A DNA stretch of 64,000 nucleotides from Synechococcus sp. CBW1108 (GCF_015840335.1 NZ_CP060395.1:1364001-1428000); one strand, 5' to 3'. Numbered from the stretch's first letter, positions 28,686-37,589 are shown. Translations and numbers: made by a program. The notes: generated from the sequence alone by a model not told the origin.

Positions 28686-29220
28686 GAGAACGGATGGGGA
28701 AGTGCTCGCCAGATCTGGGCCGGAAGGCTCAGCAGGAAAGCGGTAGGTAGGTGCGGAGCAGGAAACCGCCCGCTCATCTGAACTTAACACCTGTTCACAC
28801 TTTCAAGTCAGTTCCGGGCCACCATTGGCCAGTAGCAGGGCTGATGGCACCGATAAGCCCGGCTGATCACACCCTGCTGGGCCTCAACTCGAGAGGAGCC
28901 GCAGCAAGCACCCCTTGCGGAGCCTTGCGTTGCTTTGAGGCCATCTCCGATCTTTGGTGCCAAACTTGATTGCATCAGACCTCCAGTTGGATGCCGCCGC
29001 TGGGAATTGCGATCGAGTTCGGCGACCAGCAGGCCCTAGCTCTGAGCGAAACAGCTTCCCTTCTCCGTGTCAGCGATTCTGAGCAGAGCTGGCTGCTGCT
29101 GATTGGTTCTGAGCAAAAACAAGGATCTTTATCGCTGCCTGGCTTGATGCGGTGGCTGAGCCTGACTATTTGGGCTTTGTTCTCACTGTCCTGGAGCGGA
29201 GCCGATGGCGCAGGCTCCGA
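28686..29220. other. psbA upstream region, no firm gene
   Basis: This stretch should hold the psbA promoter and leader. A plus-strand frame 28991-29260 (89 aa from ATG, with a hydrophobic SLPGLMRWLSLTIWALFSLSW segment) is the best candidate gene, but it has no recognisable family and overlaps the end of the helicase gene, so it is not called. Confidence 0.5.
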
Positions 29221-31647
29221 CTACTGCAGTTGCTTCCGAGAGATTGTCGATCTCCCATAGGACCAAAAACTCGGCATAGTCTGTTGATCTGAAATCAGCC
29301 CATACCCCATGGCCCGATAGCCCTGCAGCCGCCGCTCCCACATGCGTTGCGGCATTGGGTGGCCGAGATCGAGCCAGTCGATGATGCGCACGCTGGTTTT
29401 CCCTGCTTGCTGCCGGTGCAGGCGGCCGGCGTATTGCTGCAGCGTGCCTTTCCACGACACGTGCAGCGCCAGCAACAGGGTGTCGAGTGGCGGATGGTCG
29501 AAGCCTTCACCCACCAAACGCCCCTTAGCCACCACGATGCGGGGTGCATCGGGAGGCAACGCTTGCAGCGCGGCCAGGGTGGCGCTGCGCTGGCGAGCGC
29601 TCAGTCGCCCATGCAGCAGGAACAGGTTCGACACCTGCTCAGCCAGAGCTGTAGCGATCGCCGTGCTGTGATCGGTGCGCTCACTGAGCAGCAGCAGCTT
29701 GCGGCCCGCTTCCCAGCAGGCGAGGGCCTCGGCCACGATCTGATCTGTTCGGTGTGGATCCTCCGCCAGCCGGCGCATCAGCTCCTGAATCGGCAGATCA
29801 GTGGGTAGCGCTTGGAGTTCATGGGTGCGGCTCACCAGTTCCAGGGTCTGGGGCGCCCCGGCGGGCCGCTTGGCGGTGTGGCGAATCGGGCCGCACTGCA
29901 TAAAAATGATCGGCTGCAGACCGTCGCGGCGCACCAGGGTGGCCGACAGCCCGAGCACGTAGCGGGCCTTCACCTGGCGCAGGATCGCCTCAAAGGACGC
30001 CGCCGCGATGTGGTGACACTCGTCGACGATCACCTGCCCGTAGTTCTGCACTACGGGGTTCACTTCGCCCTTGCGCACCAAGGACTGCATCACGGCGATG
30101 TCGAGGCGGCCGGAGGGTTTGGCCTTGCCGCCACCGATGCGACCGATCGCTTCAGCGGAGACGTCTAGGAAGGTCTGCAACCGCTCCTGCCATTGGCGTA
30201 ACAGCTCGGCCCGATGTACCAGCACCAGGGTGTTCAAGCCTCGCTGAGCCAAGATCGCTGCCGCCACGACGGTTTTCCCGAAGGCCGTCGGTGCCTGCAG
30301 CACGCCGATGTCGTGGCGCAGCATCGCCTCCACTGCGGCCGCCTGGTCGTCCCGCAGCTGGCCCGCGAACGCCAGCTCCAGCGGTGAGCCGCTCTGGCGT
30401 TCATCCACCAGCTCCCAGCCGATTCCCTGCTCCTGCAGGAGGGTCTGCACCGGCTCCAGACAGCCGCGCGGCAGGGCGATGTGTTGCGGGAAGTTCTCAG
30501 CGCAGCCGATCACCCGCGGCTTGTCCCACACCGACTGGCGCATGGCCTGGGCTTTGTAGAAGGCGGGATTGGCAAAGGCCGCCAGGCGGATCAGGCGATT
30601 GAGCAGCGGCTGCGGCAACCCCGAGCGCTCCACATACAGCCGATCGGCCAGGGTGAGGCTGAGCGCCGCCGGCAGCGGCCCGCTGATCTTTGGCACCGGC
30701 GGAGGTGTCAGCCATGGGGTCGCCAGGTCCTCCGCGACGATGAAGGCGAGATCGAGGGGATGGCCGCCGCCGGTGGCGCCCTGAATCACGCTCTGCAGCC
30801 CCGCTAACGACAATCGCTGCAGAGTCGCAAGATAGGCCCACTGGTCGGGATAGGGGTGCAGGTCGTCATCCACGAACACGCTGCAGCCCCGCTGCCGAGC
30901 TTCCTTCTGCAGCGGCAGGGCGATCAGATTGCCTAAACCGCCCTTCGGCAGGGTGTCCTGGTTGGGGAATAGCCGGTCATAGGAGCCCAGCTCCAGCTGG
31001 CGTGTCGAGGAGCAGGTATGGCTGATCAGGGTGGCCCCCAGCTGGCGAGCCTCCCGCGCCGACACGGCCTCCTCGAAGAACACCCACACGTGGGCGCCTT
31101 CGCCGGAGCGGGAGATTTCCAGCGCTGCGGGCACCGCCAGCTCCCGACAAGAGCGCATAAAGGCCCGGGCGTCGTCCCGCCAGTCCTGCTCGTCAAAGTC
31201 GACAGCCAGCAGGTGGCAATGGTCGTTTTCCAGCAGGGGGTAGAGGCCAATGGTGTGCTCGCCGGCCAGATGGCCGTAGATCGCTGCATCGCTGAGGGGC
31301 AACAGCTCCCGGTGCTGGCAATCGCGGCAGGCCACCCGCGGCTTTTCGCAGATGCCCTGCCGCCACTCATTGGCGCAGGCAGGCCCGTAGCCCGAGCGCC
31401 CGCTGCTGGTGCTCTGCCAGCGCAGGGCATAGACATCTCCGCGGCCGCGGAAGAGACGCCGGAACAGCGCCACCTTCTCCTGAGGCGAAAGAGGACCATT
31501 GGCGGAGGGGCGAACCGAAATGGGCGAGGGTTCTGCTCGGGCAGGTCCGCCGGGACTCCAGGCGATGCCGTGAGCCTCCAGCAGCCCAATCAAGCGAGCG
31601 TTCTCCTGGCGTAGTTGATCCAGCTCAGAGCGCTTGGAGTCGGCCAT
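29221..31647 (-). CDS. Primase-helicase fusion of the TOTE conflict-system type
   Basis: An 808-aa protein. A short coiled start (LDQLRQENARLIGLL) leads to a Cys-rich region (CANEWRQGIC...CRDCQH, residues about 95-120). Next comes an archaeo-eukaryotic primase-like domain with VDFDEQDW, the SRSGEGAHVW histidine motif and DRLFPNQDTLPKGGLGNLIALP in pieces (FPNQDTL, GLGNLIALP). An SF2 helicase follows, with Walker A APTAFGKTV, VDECHHI, GLSATLVRRDG, LLHGRLSARQR, RLVGEGFDHP and QYAGRLHR. Database labels call such proteins TOTE conflict-system AEP. Defence against mobile DNA is inferred from that class, not shown here. It overlaps the upstream RelE-like gene by 23 bases. Confidence 0.82.
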   Translation of the reverse strand: MADSKRSELDQLRQENARLIGLLEAHGIAWSPGGPARAEPSPISVRPSANGPLSPQEKVALFRRLFRGRGDVYALRWQSTSSGRSGYGPACANEWRQGICEKPRVACRDCQHRELLPLSDAAIYGHLAGEHTIGLYPLLENDHCHLLAVDFDEQDWRDDARAFMRSCRELAVPAALEISRSGEGAHVWVFFEEAVSAREARQLGATLISHTCSSTRQLELGSYDRLFPNQDTLPKGGLGNLIALPLQKEARQRGCSVFVDDDLHPYPDQWAYLATLQRLSLAGLQSVIQGATGGGHPLDLAFIVAEDLATPWLTPPPVPKISGPLPAALSLTLADRLYVERSGLPQPLLNRLIRLAAFANPAFYKAQAMRQSVWDKPRVIGCAENFPQHIALPRGCLEPVQTLLQEQGIGWELVDERQSGSPLELAFAGQLRDDQAAAVEAMLRHDIGVLQAPTAFGKTVVAAAILAQRGLNTLVLVHRAELLRQWQERLQTFLDVSAEAIGRIGGGKAKPSGRLDIAVMQSLVRKGEVNPVVQNYGQVIVDECHHIAAASFEAILRQVKARYVLGLSATLVRRDGLQPIIFMQCGPIRHTAKRPAGAPQTLELVSRTHELQALPTDLPIQELMRRLAEDPHRTDQIVAEALACWEAGRKLLLLSERTDHSTAIATALAEQVSNLFLLHGRLSARQRSATLAALQALPPDAPRIVVAKGRLVGEGFDHPPLDTLLLALHVSWKGTLQQYAGRLHRQQAGKTSVRIIDWLDLGHPMPQRMWERRLQGYRAMGYGLISDQQTMPSFWSYGRSTISRKQLQ

Positions 31648-31903
31648 GGGTCATGCGCTCCCGCTTGCCTACTGCCACAACAAGCACCAGCACCTCGCAA
31701 TCCCGCACTTCGTAGACCAAGCGGAAACCAGCGGCGCGGAGTTTGATCTTGTAGCGATGACTGGATCCCCTCAGCTTGCTGGCGGGAATCCGCGGTTCGA
31801 TCAGCCGTTCGGCCAGCTTCTTCTTGAACTGCTCCCGGATCCCTGCGCTCAGGGTCCGCCATTCCCGCAGGGCCTCGGGATGAAAGGCCAGCTCATAGCT
31901 CAT
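31625..31903 (-). CDS. RelE/ParE-family toxin
   Basis: A 92-aa protein starting MSYELAFHPEALREW. The pattern FHPEALREWRTL, KKLAERL, KLRGSSHRYKIKLRAAGFRLVYEV and VLVVAVGKRER is typical of RelE-type ribosome-dependent mRNases, including the basic residues of the active-site face. The start overlaps the antitoxin stop by 11 bases and the end overlaps the helicase start by 23 bases, giving a three-gene unit antitoxin-toxin-helicase. Confidence 0.9.
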   Translation of the reverse strand: MSYELAFHPEALREWRTLSAGIREQFKKKLAERLIEPRIPASKLRGSSHRYKIKLRAAGFRLVYEVRDCEVLVLVVAVGKRERMTHGRLQAL

Positions 31904-32147
31904 CGAGGCTGACCCGCAGCGGCTCCTGCCCATCCGCCAGCCGGGCATCGGCAATGCGGCCCAGCTCCAGGTCTTCCACGAGATCCATGAGCTCCTCGTA
32001 GGCCTTGGCCGGAACGCAGTAGAAGGCTGGCTCATTGCGGTTGAGCACCGCGACCGCCATCCCTTCACCGGCCGCCACGGTGGCCATCGGGTTCTTTTTG
32101 TGTTCCGAGATGCTTACGGCGGTCTCGGTCAGAACGCGATGTGCCAT
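31893..32147 (-). CDS. RelB/Phd-family antitoxin
   Basis: An 84-aa antitoxin with MAHRVLTETAVSISEHKKNP, the DNA-binding N-terminal half typical of Phd/YefM-like proteins, then FYCVPAKAYEELMDLVEDLELG, the toxin-wrapping C-terminal helix. It should repress its own operon. A second, frameshifted copy exists at 52166-52413. Positions 31903-32147 belong to the 550-bp direct repeat flanking the island. Confidence 0.9.
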   Translation of the reverse strand: MAHRVLTETAVSISEHKKNPMATVAAGEGMAVAVLNRNEPAFYCVPAKAYEELMDLVEDLELGRIADARLADGQEPLRVSLDEL

Positions 32148-32452
32148 CAGGGTGTCAGGCCAGCTCAGGACTGCGTCATAGGTCGCGCTTCGGGTCTCAT
32201 ATTCGGTCGATCCACTGCGGCAACCCGGGCCGATCAAGGACGGTCAAATCAGGCCATGAAACGACCCGGAGGTGAGAAGCCCTGTGAGAAAGTTGAACCA
32301 ATCGCGGGCATTAGCTGTCATTCACAGTCAACTTCTGGAGTGCTGCCGGCGAGTGCCAAGCGAGATGATCGCTTGAGAAGCAACAAACTTTCAGGCCTGA
32401 ACTGGTAAGCGGGTGACCGGACTCGAACCGGCGACGTTCAGCTTGGGAAGCT
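31903..32452 (+). repeat. Left copy of the island-flanking direct repeat
   Basis: About 550 bases matching 52171-52716 in the same orientation, with scattered mismatches and small indels. It begins at the toxin/antitoxin junction (TCGAGGCTGACC in both), runs through the antitoxin and a spacer with the shared block GGACGGTCAAATCAGGCC, and ends in the anticodon stem of a tRNA-Gly fragment (AAGCT). Sequence beyond each end is unrelated. Confidence 0.88.
32408..32452 (-). pseudogene. 3' fragment of tRNA-Gly(CCC), probable att site
   Basis: The 45 bases equal the 3' part of the intact tRNA at 52672-52743, from the anticodon loop through the T-arm to the discriminator, with one C/T difference in the T-loop. 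The D-arm and 5' acceptor half are absent. Such 3' tRNA copies are typical footprints left by tRNA-targeting integrases. Confidence 0.85.
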
Positions 32453-33134
32453 TCTCGATGGATTAGCCGAACCGCCTGCGCTGCGGCGAGTCTCATAAGC
32501 CCGCAGGCTTGGATGTGAGAAGGTCTGTGAGAAGGTTTTGGCCTTCTCCCTTGCTGTGAGAAGGCGCAGGTTTGAGCCGGCGGATGTAGGGCGGAGGGGC
32601 ATGGGCGGGTCTGTGAAAGGCGTTCTCTTGGCGCATGCCCAGCAATTCTTTGTTTAGGGCATTCCTATGCAAAGGCCGGAAGGTAGAAGCGAGGTCTGCA
32701 AGTTGGATCCAGAGGCCTCGAGAGATTGGCAGGCTGAGGTAACCATCGTCGAATCCCCTGCGGTTTCAGCAGTGCGTCCGGTCGTCAGCTGAGGTCTGTC
32801 GCTCCCGCCCGGGTGCCGATCGTCCCGGTCCATCAAAGACAGGGCTGCCTCACGACGAACACGTAGCCGGACTGGACGACGACCGCGTCGGTAGTGACGA
32901 TGGTGGGCTAGGTAGGGCGCCTCTTCCGCCAGCCAGCGGTAGCGCCCTTTGGGTCGGTACTCAGCAAGGTGGGATTCCACGCGGAAGGCCCTGATGGCTG
33001 TGTATGAACATCGGCTGCTTGGCGGGAAATTGCACTTTGGGGGATGCCGCAGCCACCTCAGCCCCTCAGGATGGCTGGAGTCGTTCCTGCTGTGTTTTGC
33101 TTCCAAGGTTTGCCTCTGAAATCAGCATTTGCCC
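32453..33134. other. Non-coding left edge of the island
   Basis: No gene is supported. The first 110 bases hold three direct copies of TGTGAGAAGG at 32514, 32526 and 32555 and an inverted CCTTCTCC at 32541. A TTGCACTT motif is at 33030-33037. A minus-strand frame 32654-33106 (150 codons) has no recognisable protein character. Confidence 0.6.
33030..33041 (+). promoter_or_regulatory. TTGCACTT motif, site 1
   Basis: TTGCACTTTGGG lies 94 bases upstream of the membrane-protein start at 33135. It shares its first eight bases with three other island sites. Regulatory role is inferred from recurrence and position only. Confidence 0.35.
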
Positions 33135-33647
33135 ATGACGGATTCTCGACATCATGAACCACCTATTTCTGGCTTTTCCGAACAGCGTTGGGCCTTTGAC
33201 CGTCTGAGCTTTCTCTGCGGACAAATTCAAGCGCAACAAGTAATCATCGGGAATCGCCTTGGTTGGTTCAGTGCCGCGCAAGGGGTGCTGTTTCCCCTGT
33301 ACCTGTCGGATCAGCGGCGGGGCTCCATGCCTCCCATTTGGGCGCCGCTGTTGGGGATTGGGTCTGCTGTGGCCATGGCTCTCACCCTAGGAGCGATTGT
33401 CTTGCGAATCCATCAGTTGCACTTTCGTCTTCAGATCCTTGATCGGGAGTGTCGCAGCAACAGCATCGTTCTTGATCTCCTGTTCCCAATTCGCACCGAT
33501 GACGGCCTGCTCAGACATCTGCGGTGGACGGACTGGGTTCTGCTGTTACTTCCTGTCGCCTGCGTGCTGCTGTGGGGCCTCTTGATGCTCCTGCCAGTCG
33601 CTGAGGCGGTGCCTCTCCAGCCTCCTTGGAGCTGCCGAACGCACTGA
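33135..33647 (+). CDS. Hypothetical membrane protein
   Basis: A 170-aa protein from ATG 33135. Hydrophobic stretches are at about residues 45-60 (WFSAAQGVLFPLYL, weaker), 70-92 (WAPLLGIGSAVAMALTLGAIVL) and 138-160 (WVLLLLPVACVLLWGLLMLLP), so two or three membrane helices are likely. A cytosolic loop with RLQILDRECRSNSIVLDLLF lies between. No family is recognised. It ends 14 bases before the convergent FGE gene. Confidence 0.6.
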   Translation: MTDSRHHEPPISGFSEQRWAFDRLSFLCGQIQAQQVIIGNRLGWFSAAQGVLFPLYLSDQRRGSMPPIWAPLLGIGSAVAMALTLGAIVLRIHQLHFRLQILDRECRSNSIVLDLLFPIRTDDGLLRHLRWTDWVLLLLPVACVLLWGLLMLLPVAEAVPLQPPWSCRTH

Positions 33648-33660
33648 TTCAGTGCCAGGT

Positions 33661-34518
33661 TCAGTCCGACGCACAGCGAAAGCCCATGTGACATGTGGCA
33701 GTGTCAAGGGTCTGGGCGATCAGTGCGGAGGGCCGGTAGCGCAGGCAGTAGTTGTCGGCGCACAGAAATGATCCCCCCTTCACGATCCGCCGCTCCTGCT
33801 CGCCAGGGTCGACGGGCCAGGGTGTGCTGGTCCATTCCCAGACGTTGCCGCACACATCCAGCAGGCCATAGCCATTGGGCGGAAAAGCCCCCACCGGGGA
33901 GGTCCCGAACCAACCATCCCGTTGTTCATTGCTCCACGGAAAGGGCCCCTGCCAGGTGTTGGCCATCCAGCGGCCTTGGGGATTAAGTTCCTGTCCCCAG
34001 GCGTAATCGGCATCCACCAGGCCGCCGCGAGCCGCCACTTCCCACTCCTGCGCTGTGGGCAGCCGCAGGCCCGCCCAGACGCAGTAGGCCTGGGCATCGG
34101 CCCAGGTGATGTGAACCACCGGATGCGCTTCGAGCCCGTCGAGGGTGCTGCCGGGTCCCTGGGGATGCCGCCAGTCGGCCCCTGGAACCAGCGCCCACCA
34201 GCGCTGGGGCCGGCTGCGATCCACGCTGGGCGGTGGAGGCTGAAACACGGCGGATGCGGGGATCCGCTGCTCCGCCGTTAGGTGCGGGTATGCGTGTGGA
34301 TCAGGCGGCTGCTCGGCCACCGTCACATAACCCGTGGATGCCACGAAGGTGGCGAACTCAGCATTGGTGACCGGCGCCAACGCGATCTGAAAGCTCGTGA
34401 GCTGCACCTCTCGCATTGGCGCTTCCTCGGGATAGAAGCGATCGGATCCGATGCGGTAGCGGCCCGGTGGGATCGTCACCATCCCACCGGGCTTATCGGG
34501 GCAGGATCGCCGTGTCAT
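33661..34518 (-). CDS. Formylglycine-generating enzyme / sulfatase-modifying factor
   Basis: A 285-aa SUMF1-type protein: MVTIPPGRYRIGSD at the start, the RLPTAQEWEVAARGG block near 152, GYGLLDVCGNVWEWT near 217-230, and KGGSFLCADNYCLRYRPSA with the catalytic pair Cys253/Cys258 spaced as in known enzymes, then GFRC. These copper enzymes oxidise a sulfatase cysteine to formylglycine. The divergent neighbour is a sulfatase with the required Cys motif. No signal peptide, so modification is expected in the cytosol before export. Confidence 0.92.
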   Translation of the reverse strand: MTRRSCPDKPGGMVTIPPGRYRIGSDRFYPEEAPMREVQLTSFQIALAPVTNAEFATFVASTGYVTVAEQPPDPHAYPHLTAEQRIPASAVFQPPPPSVDRSRPQRWWALVPGADWRHPQGPGSTLDGLEAHPVVHITWADAQAYCVWAGLRLPTAQEWEVAARGGLVDADYAWGQELNPQGRWMANTWQGPFPWSNEQRDGWFGTSPVGAFPPNGYGLLDVCGNVWEWTSTPWPVDPGEQERRIVKGGSFLCADNYCLRYRPSALIAQTLDTATCHMGFRCASD

Positions 34519-34586
34519 GGTCGGGGGCGTTGGCTCTGCCCCACTGTTTCAGCTCCGCCGGGAAGCTAAGGGCAGCGGCGCCGAAT

Positions 34587-34598
34587 TTGCACTTTTAG
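34587..34598. promoter_or_regulatory. TTGCACTT motif, site 2 (between FGE and sulfatase)
   Basis: TTGCACTTTTAG sits in the 117-base divergent gap, 68 bases from the FGE start and 37 bases from the sulfatase start. One site could serve both promoters. Role inferred. Confidence 0.4.
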
Positions 34599-34635
34599 AT
34601 CACTGCCGCCCGGCGAACGCCCGTAGAACCAGCTG

Positions 34636-36531
34636 ATGCATGAATGGTTCCGGCTCCTTTCGGCTATGGCTCGCGTCCAGCGCCACCACCGATTCCCTCA
34701 GGGGAAGGCCGCCCTGCTTCTGGCCCTGCTGCAGGCGTTCTGCCTGACCAGCGCAGCGACGCCGGCGCAGGCCGCTGAATCCAGCAACCTGCGCCAGCGT
34801 CCAAACGTGCTGCTGATCGTCTCCGACGATGCCGCCTTTGGCGATGTGCCCTGGGGAGGCGGCAATGCCGCCATGCCCAATCTCCAGTCCCTGGCCAACG
34901 ATGGTGTGGCGTTCGGCAACTTCCACACCTCGCCGGTGTGCTCGCCCACCCGTGCCTCGCTGCTCACCGGCAACGACCCGATCGATGTCGGCCTCGGCGC
35001 ATTCGACTACGCGATCTATCCCCCCACCAAGGGCAAGCCCGGCTACGAGGGCTACCTGACCCGCAACACCGCCACGATCGCCGAACTGCTGCGAGATTCC
35101 GGATACCGGACGGTGATGGCAGGCAAGTGGCACCTGGGCGGCCCAGGCCATGGCGGCTGGGGGCCCTGGGACTGGGGCTTCCAACACTCCTACGGCATCC
35201 TCACTGGCGGCGCCAACCACTGGAACCAGCAGGTGTTCGGGCCCAGCCCCAAGAACCCCGAGCATCGGGCGCTGATGGCCCAGCGGATCGTGCCCACCGA
35301 GCCATATTTTGAAAATGGCCGGCCGGTGGAGCGGCCACTGGGCATTCATTCGGATGATCTGTTCAGCGGCAAGCTGCTGGCCGATCTGGAGGAGGGCCGC
35401 AGCAGCGGCAAGCCCTTCTTCGCCTATCTCGCCCTCACCTCGCCGCACTCGCCGCTGCAGGTGGCGCCCCCGGTGATCAAGAAATTCGTCCCCTATTTCT
35501 ATCAACATGGTTATCAGGGTCTGAAGCGGCTTCGCTACGAGGCCCAGAAGCGCTCCGGGCTGATCGCCGCTGATGCGCCGTTCCCGGATCAGAGCGCCAA
35601 CTGGCTGCTGCAGCGCTGGGATGCGTTGAGCGAGGCGGAGAAGCAGAGTGAGGCCCGGGCCATGGCCACCTACACGGCCATGCTCGAGCAACAGGATCAG
35701 ACCATCGGCCGCGTGCTGAGCTACCTGCGCGAAACCGGCCAGATCGACAACACCCTGATCATCTACCTCTCGGACAATGGTCCTGAGGGCATGGACGACG
35801 AAGGTCCGACTGCGAACCCCACCCTGAGCCGCTGGGTGAACGAGAACTTCAGCCAGAACCCCGCAGACATCGGCCGTGGCAACACCTTCCTGGAAATGGG
35901 AGCGAACTGGGCCAACGCCTCCAACGGCGTCCTGCAGTGGTGGAAGTGGTATCTGGCGGAGGGAGGCGTGCGCACGCCGCTGGTGATTCGCCCTCCCGTC
36001 GGCGCGGCCCTGCAGTCCCGTGGTGGCATCCGCCAGGCCTACGTGAATGTGAAGGATGTGCCGATCACGATTCTCGATTACACAGGGATTCGCGCCCCCT
36101 CGGGCCGCTATCAGGATCGCGCCATCGTCACGCCCACGGGGTTGTCGATGCGGCCCTTTCTGGAGGGCCGTGCTAGCAGCGTGCGCACGGAACAGCAGTG
36201 GGTGGTGAGCGACATCTTCGGCAACAGCTCGATTGTGGCCGGCCGCTACAAGGCCTCCCGCCAGAGCCGCGCCATGTTCGGCGACGGCCAGTGGCGCCTG
36301 TTCGACATTCAAGCCGATCCCGGCGAGACCACACCGCTCAATGCCTCCCAGCCCCAGCGCCTGCGGCAACTGCTTGACCTTTATATGAGCTATGCCAAGG
36401 CCAAGGGGATTGTGCCTGTTGCCGACAACTGGAGCCCCTGGCAGGGGTATCTCAAGACATTACCGAGACCCGCCGAAACGCCACTGCCAATGCCTGCTTC
36501 CCCTGCTTCTGCCGCTCCCGCCAGCCGCTGA
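34636..36531 (+). CDS. Secreted Cys-type sulfatase (arylsulfatase family)
   Basis: A 631-aa sulfatase with a signal peptide ending near residue 46 (ALLLALLQAFCLTSA...AQA). Metal site SDDAAFGD near residue 63 (first Asp pair), the maturation motif CSPTRASLLTG with the formylglycine cysteine at residue 102, AGKWHLGGPGH near 170, TSPHSPLQ near 272, and LSDNGPEG near 378. The type I consensus C-x-P-x-R is intact. It likely hydrolyses sulfate esters in periplasm or outside; the substrate is unknown. The C-terminus is a Pro/Ala-rich tail. Paired with its FGE across a 117-base divergent gap. Confidence 0.93.
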   Translation: MHEWFRLLSAMARVQRHHRFPQGKAALLLALLQAFCLTSAATPAQAAESSNLRQRPNVLLIVSDDAAFGDVPWGGGNAAMPNLQSLANDGVAFGNFHTSPVCSPTRASLLTGNDPIDVGLGAFDYAIYPPTKGKPGYEGYLTRNTATIAELLRDSGYRTVMAGKWHLGGPGHGGWGPWDWGFQHSYGILTGGANHWNQQVFGPSPKNPEHRALMAQRIVPTEPYFENGRPVERPLGIHSDDLFSGKLLADLEEGRSSGKPFFAYLALTSPHSPLQVAPPVIKKFVPYFYQHGYQGLKRLRYEAQKRSGLIAADAPFPDQSANWLLQRWDALSEAEKQSEARAMATYTAMLEQQDQTIGRVLSYLRETGQIDNTLIIYLSDNGPEGMDDEGPTANPTLSRWVNENFSQNPADIGRGNTFLEMGANWANASNGVLQWWKWYLAEGGVRTPLVIRPPVGAALQSRGGIRQAYVNVKDVPITILDYTGIRAPSGRYQDRAIVTPTGLSMRPFLEGRASSVRTEQQWVVSDIFGNSSIVAGRYKASRQSRAMFGDGQWRLFDIQADPGETTPLNASQPQRLRQLLDLYMSYAKAKGIVPVADNWSPWQGYLKTLPRPAETPLPMPASPASAAPASR

Positions 36532-36586
36532 AGCCACCTCGGCTGATCAGTCGGCCTGTGGTGCATCTCCTGTTGACCCCTCCCTG

Positions 36587-37564
36587 ATGATTCCCGCCAC
36601 CCCATTGCGCCGCCCTTCGCTGCTGGACAAAGCGATCGCTTCAGCCCTGCTGCTGATCACGCCGGAGTACCGGAACGTGCGTCGCCGGCAGCGCGGGAAC
36701 GGCCGCTCCAACACGCCGACGCTGGCCCAGCCGCCGGCCATGCCCCTGGAGACGATCGAGCTGCTGGGCGAGCGCATCCGCATCGCCCGCCAGAGTCGCA
36801 CCGGGGCGCCCACGGTGCTGCTGCTCTGCCCGCTGCCCCAGAGCATCGTGGCCTTTGCGCCGATCTGGACCGCCTTAGCGGAGCGCTTCGATCTTGTGGC
36901 GGTGGATCTACCGGGCTTCGGCGGCAGCAGTGGAGGCGTTGGCTGGATGACCTTTGAAGCCCAGGGGCGTTTTCTGGCGGCCTTGATCGCGAAGCTGGGG
37001 CTCAACAAGCCCCACATCGTGGCGCCCGATGTGGGCATGGCCGCTGCCGTGGCGGGTGAGGCCCAGCATCCCGGCCTGGCCAGCAGCCTGATGATCGGCG
37101 ACGGGCCCGCTATCGCCCCTTCGAACAACGGCAGCATCATCAACAAGCTGGTGCATTCCGGTTTCTGGCGCTTCATGGTGGCCATGGCCGGAGCCGGCAC
37201 CTTTGTGGAAGCCGCCAACCGTCTGGCCTATGTGAGCTACACCCCCAACCAGATCGAGGTGGACGACTACATCCGCTCCTATGCGGGGCGGATCGGCCCG
37301 ATCTGCCGCTGGTTCCGCGATTACCCCAGAAGCCTCGCCACGACAGACCCCGCCCTGGCGCAGCTGGATCTACCGGTGCAGCTGTTCTGGGGCCGCCATG
37401 ACGCCCTGCTGAATGTGGAGAACGCCACGCGCCTGCAGCAGCGCTTGCACCGCGTTCGGCTGGAGGTTCTCGAGAACGCCGGCCACTTCAGCTACCAGGA
37501 CGACGCGAAGACGTTCGCGGATCTGGTGATCCGCTGGGTGGAACACGACCACCGCACGGTCTGA
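36587..37564 (+). CDS. Alpha/beta hydrolase with Asp at the nucleophile position
   Basis: A 325-aa protein. DLVAVDLPGFGGS is the canonical strand-turn before the nucleophile. The nucleophile elbow reads APDVGMAAA, putting Asp where esterases have Ser, as in haloalkane dehalogenases and epoxide hydrolases. The acid is in WGRHDALL and the His in ENAGHFSYQDD. The HG oxyanion motif before the first loop is not evident (LLLCPLPQ). Start is the ATG 53 bases after the sulfatase stop; the two are probably cotranscribed. Substrate unknown. Confidence 0.78.
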   Translation: MIPATPLRRPSLLDKAIASALLLITPEYRNVRRRQRGNGRSNTPTLAQPPAMPLETIELLGERIRIARQSRTGAPTVLLLCPLPQSIVAFAPIWTALAERFDLVAVDLPGFGGSSGGVGWMTFEAQGRFLAALIAKLGLNKPHIVAPDVGMAAAVAGEAQHPGLASSLMIGDGPAIAPSNNGSIINKLVHSGFWRFMVAMAGAGTFVEAANRLAYVSYTPNQIEVDDYIRSYAGRIGPICRWFRDYPRSLATTDPALAQLDLPVQLFWGRHDALLNVENATRLQQRLHRVRLEVLENAGHFSYQDDAKTFADLVIRWVEHDHRTV

Positions 37565-37589
37565 GACCCTTGCCCTGTCGCCATTTGCC

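Noticed and set aside
27675-28781. Long plus-strand open frame across psbA
   Set aside because: It is exactly antisense to psbA and arises from GC-rich codon bias; its His/Gly-rich translation matches no protein.
28991-29260. 89-codon frame upstream of psbA with a hydrophobic segment
   Set aside because: No recognisable family, overlaps the end of the helicase gene, and codon content is not convincing.
32514-32564. CRISPR array
   Set aside because: The TGTGAGAAGG units are only 10 bases, irregular, with one inverted, and there are no spacers of uniform length and no cas genes.
32654-33106. 150-codon minus-strand frame at the island edge
   Set aside because: Arg/His/Pro-rich without helices or known motifs, and no ribosome-binding context; treated as non-coding.
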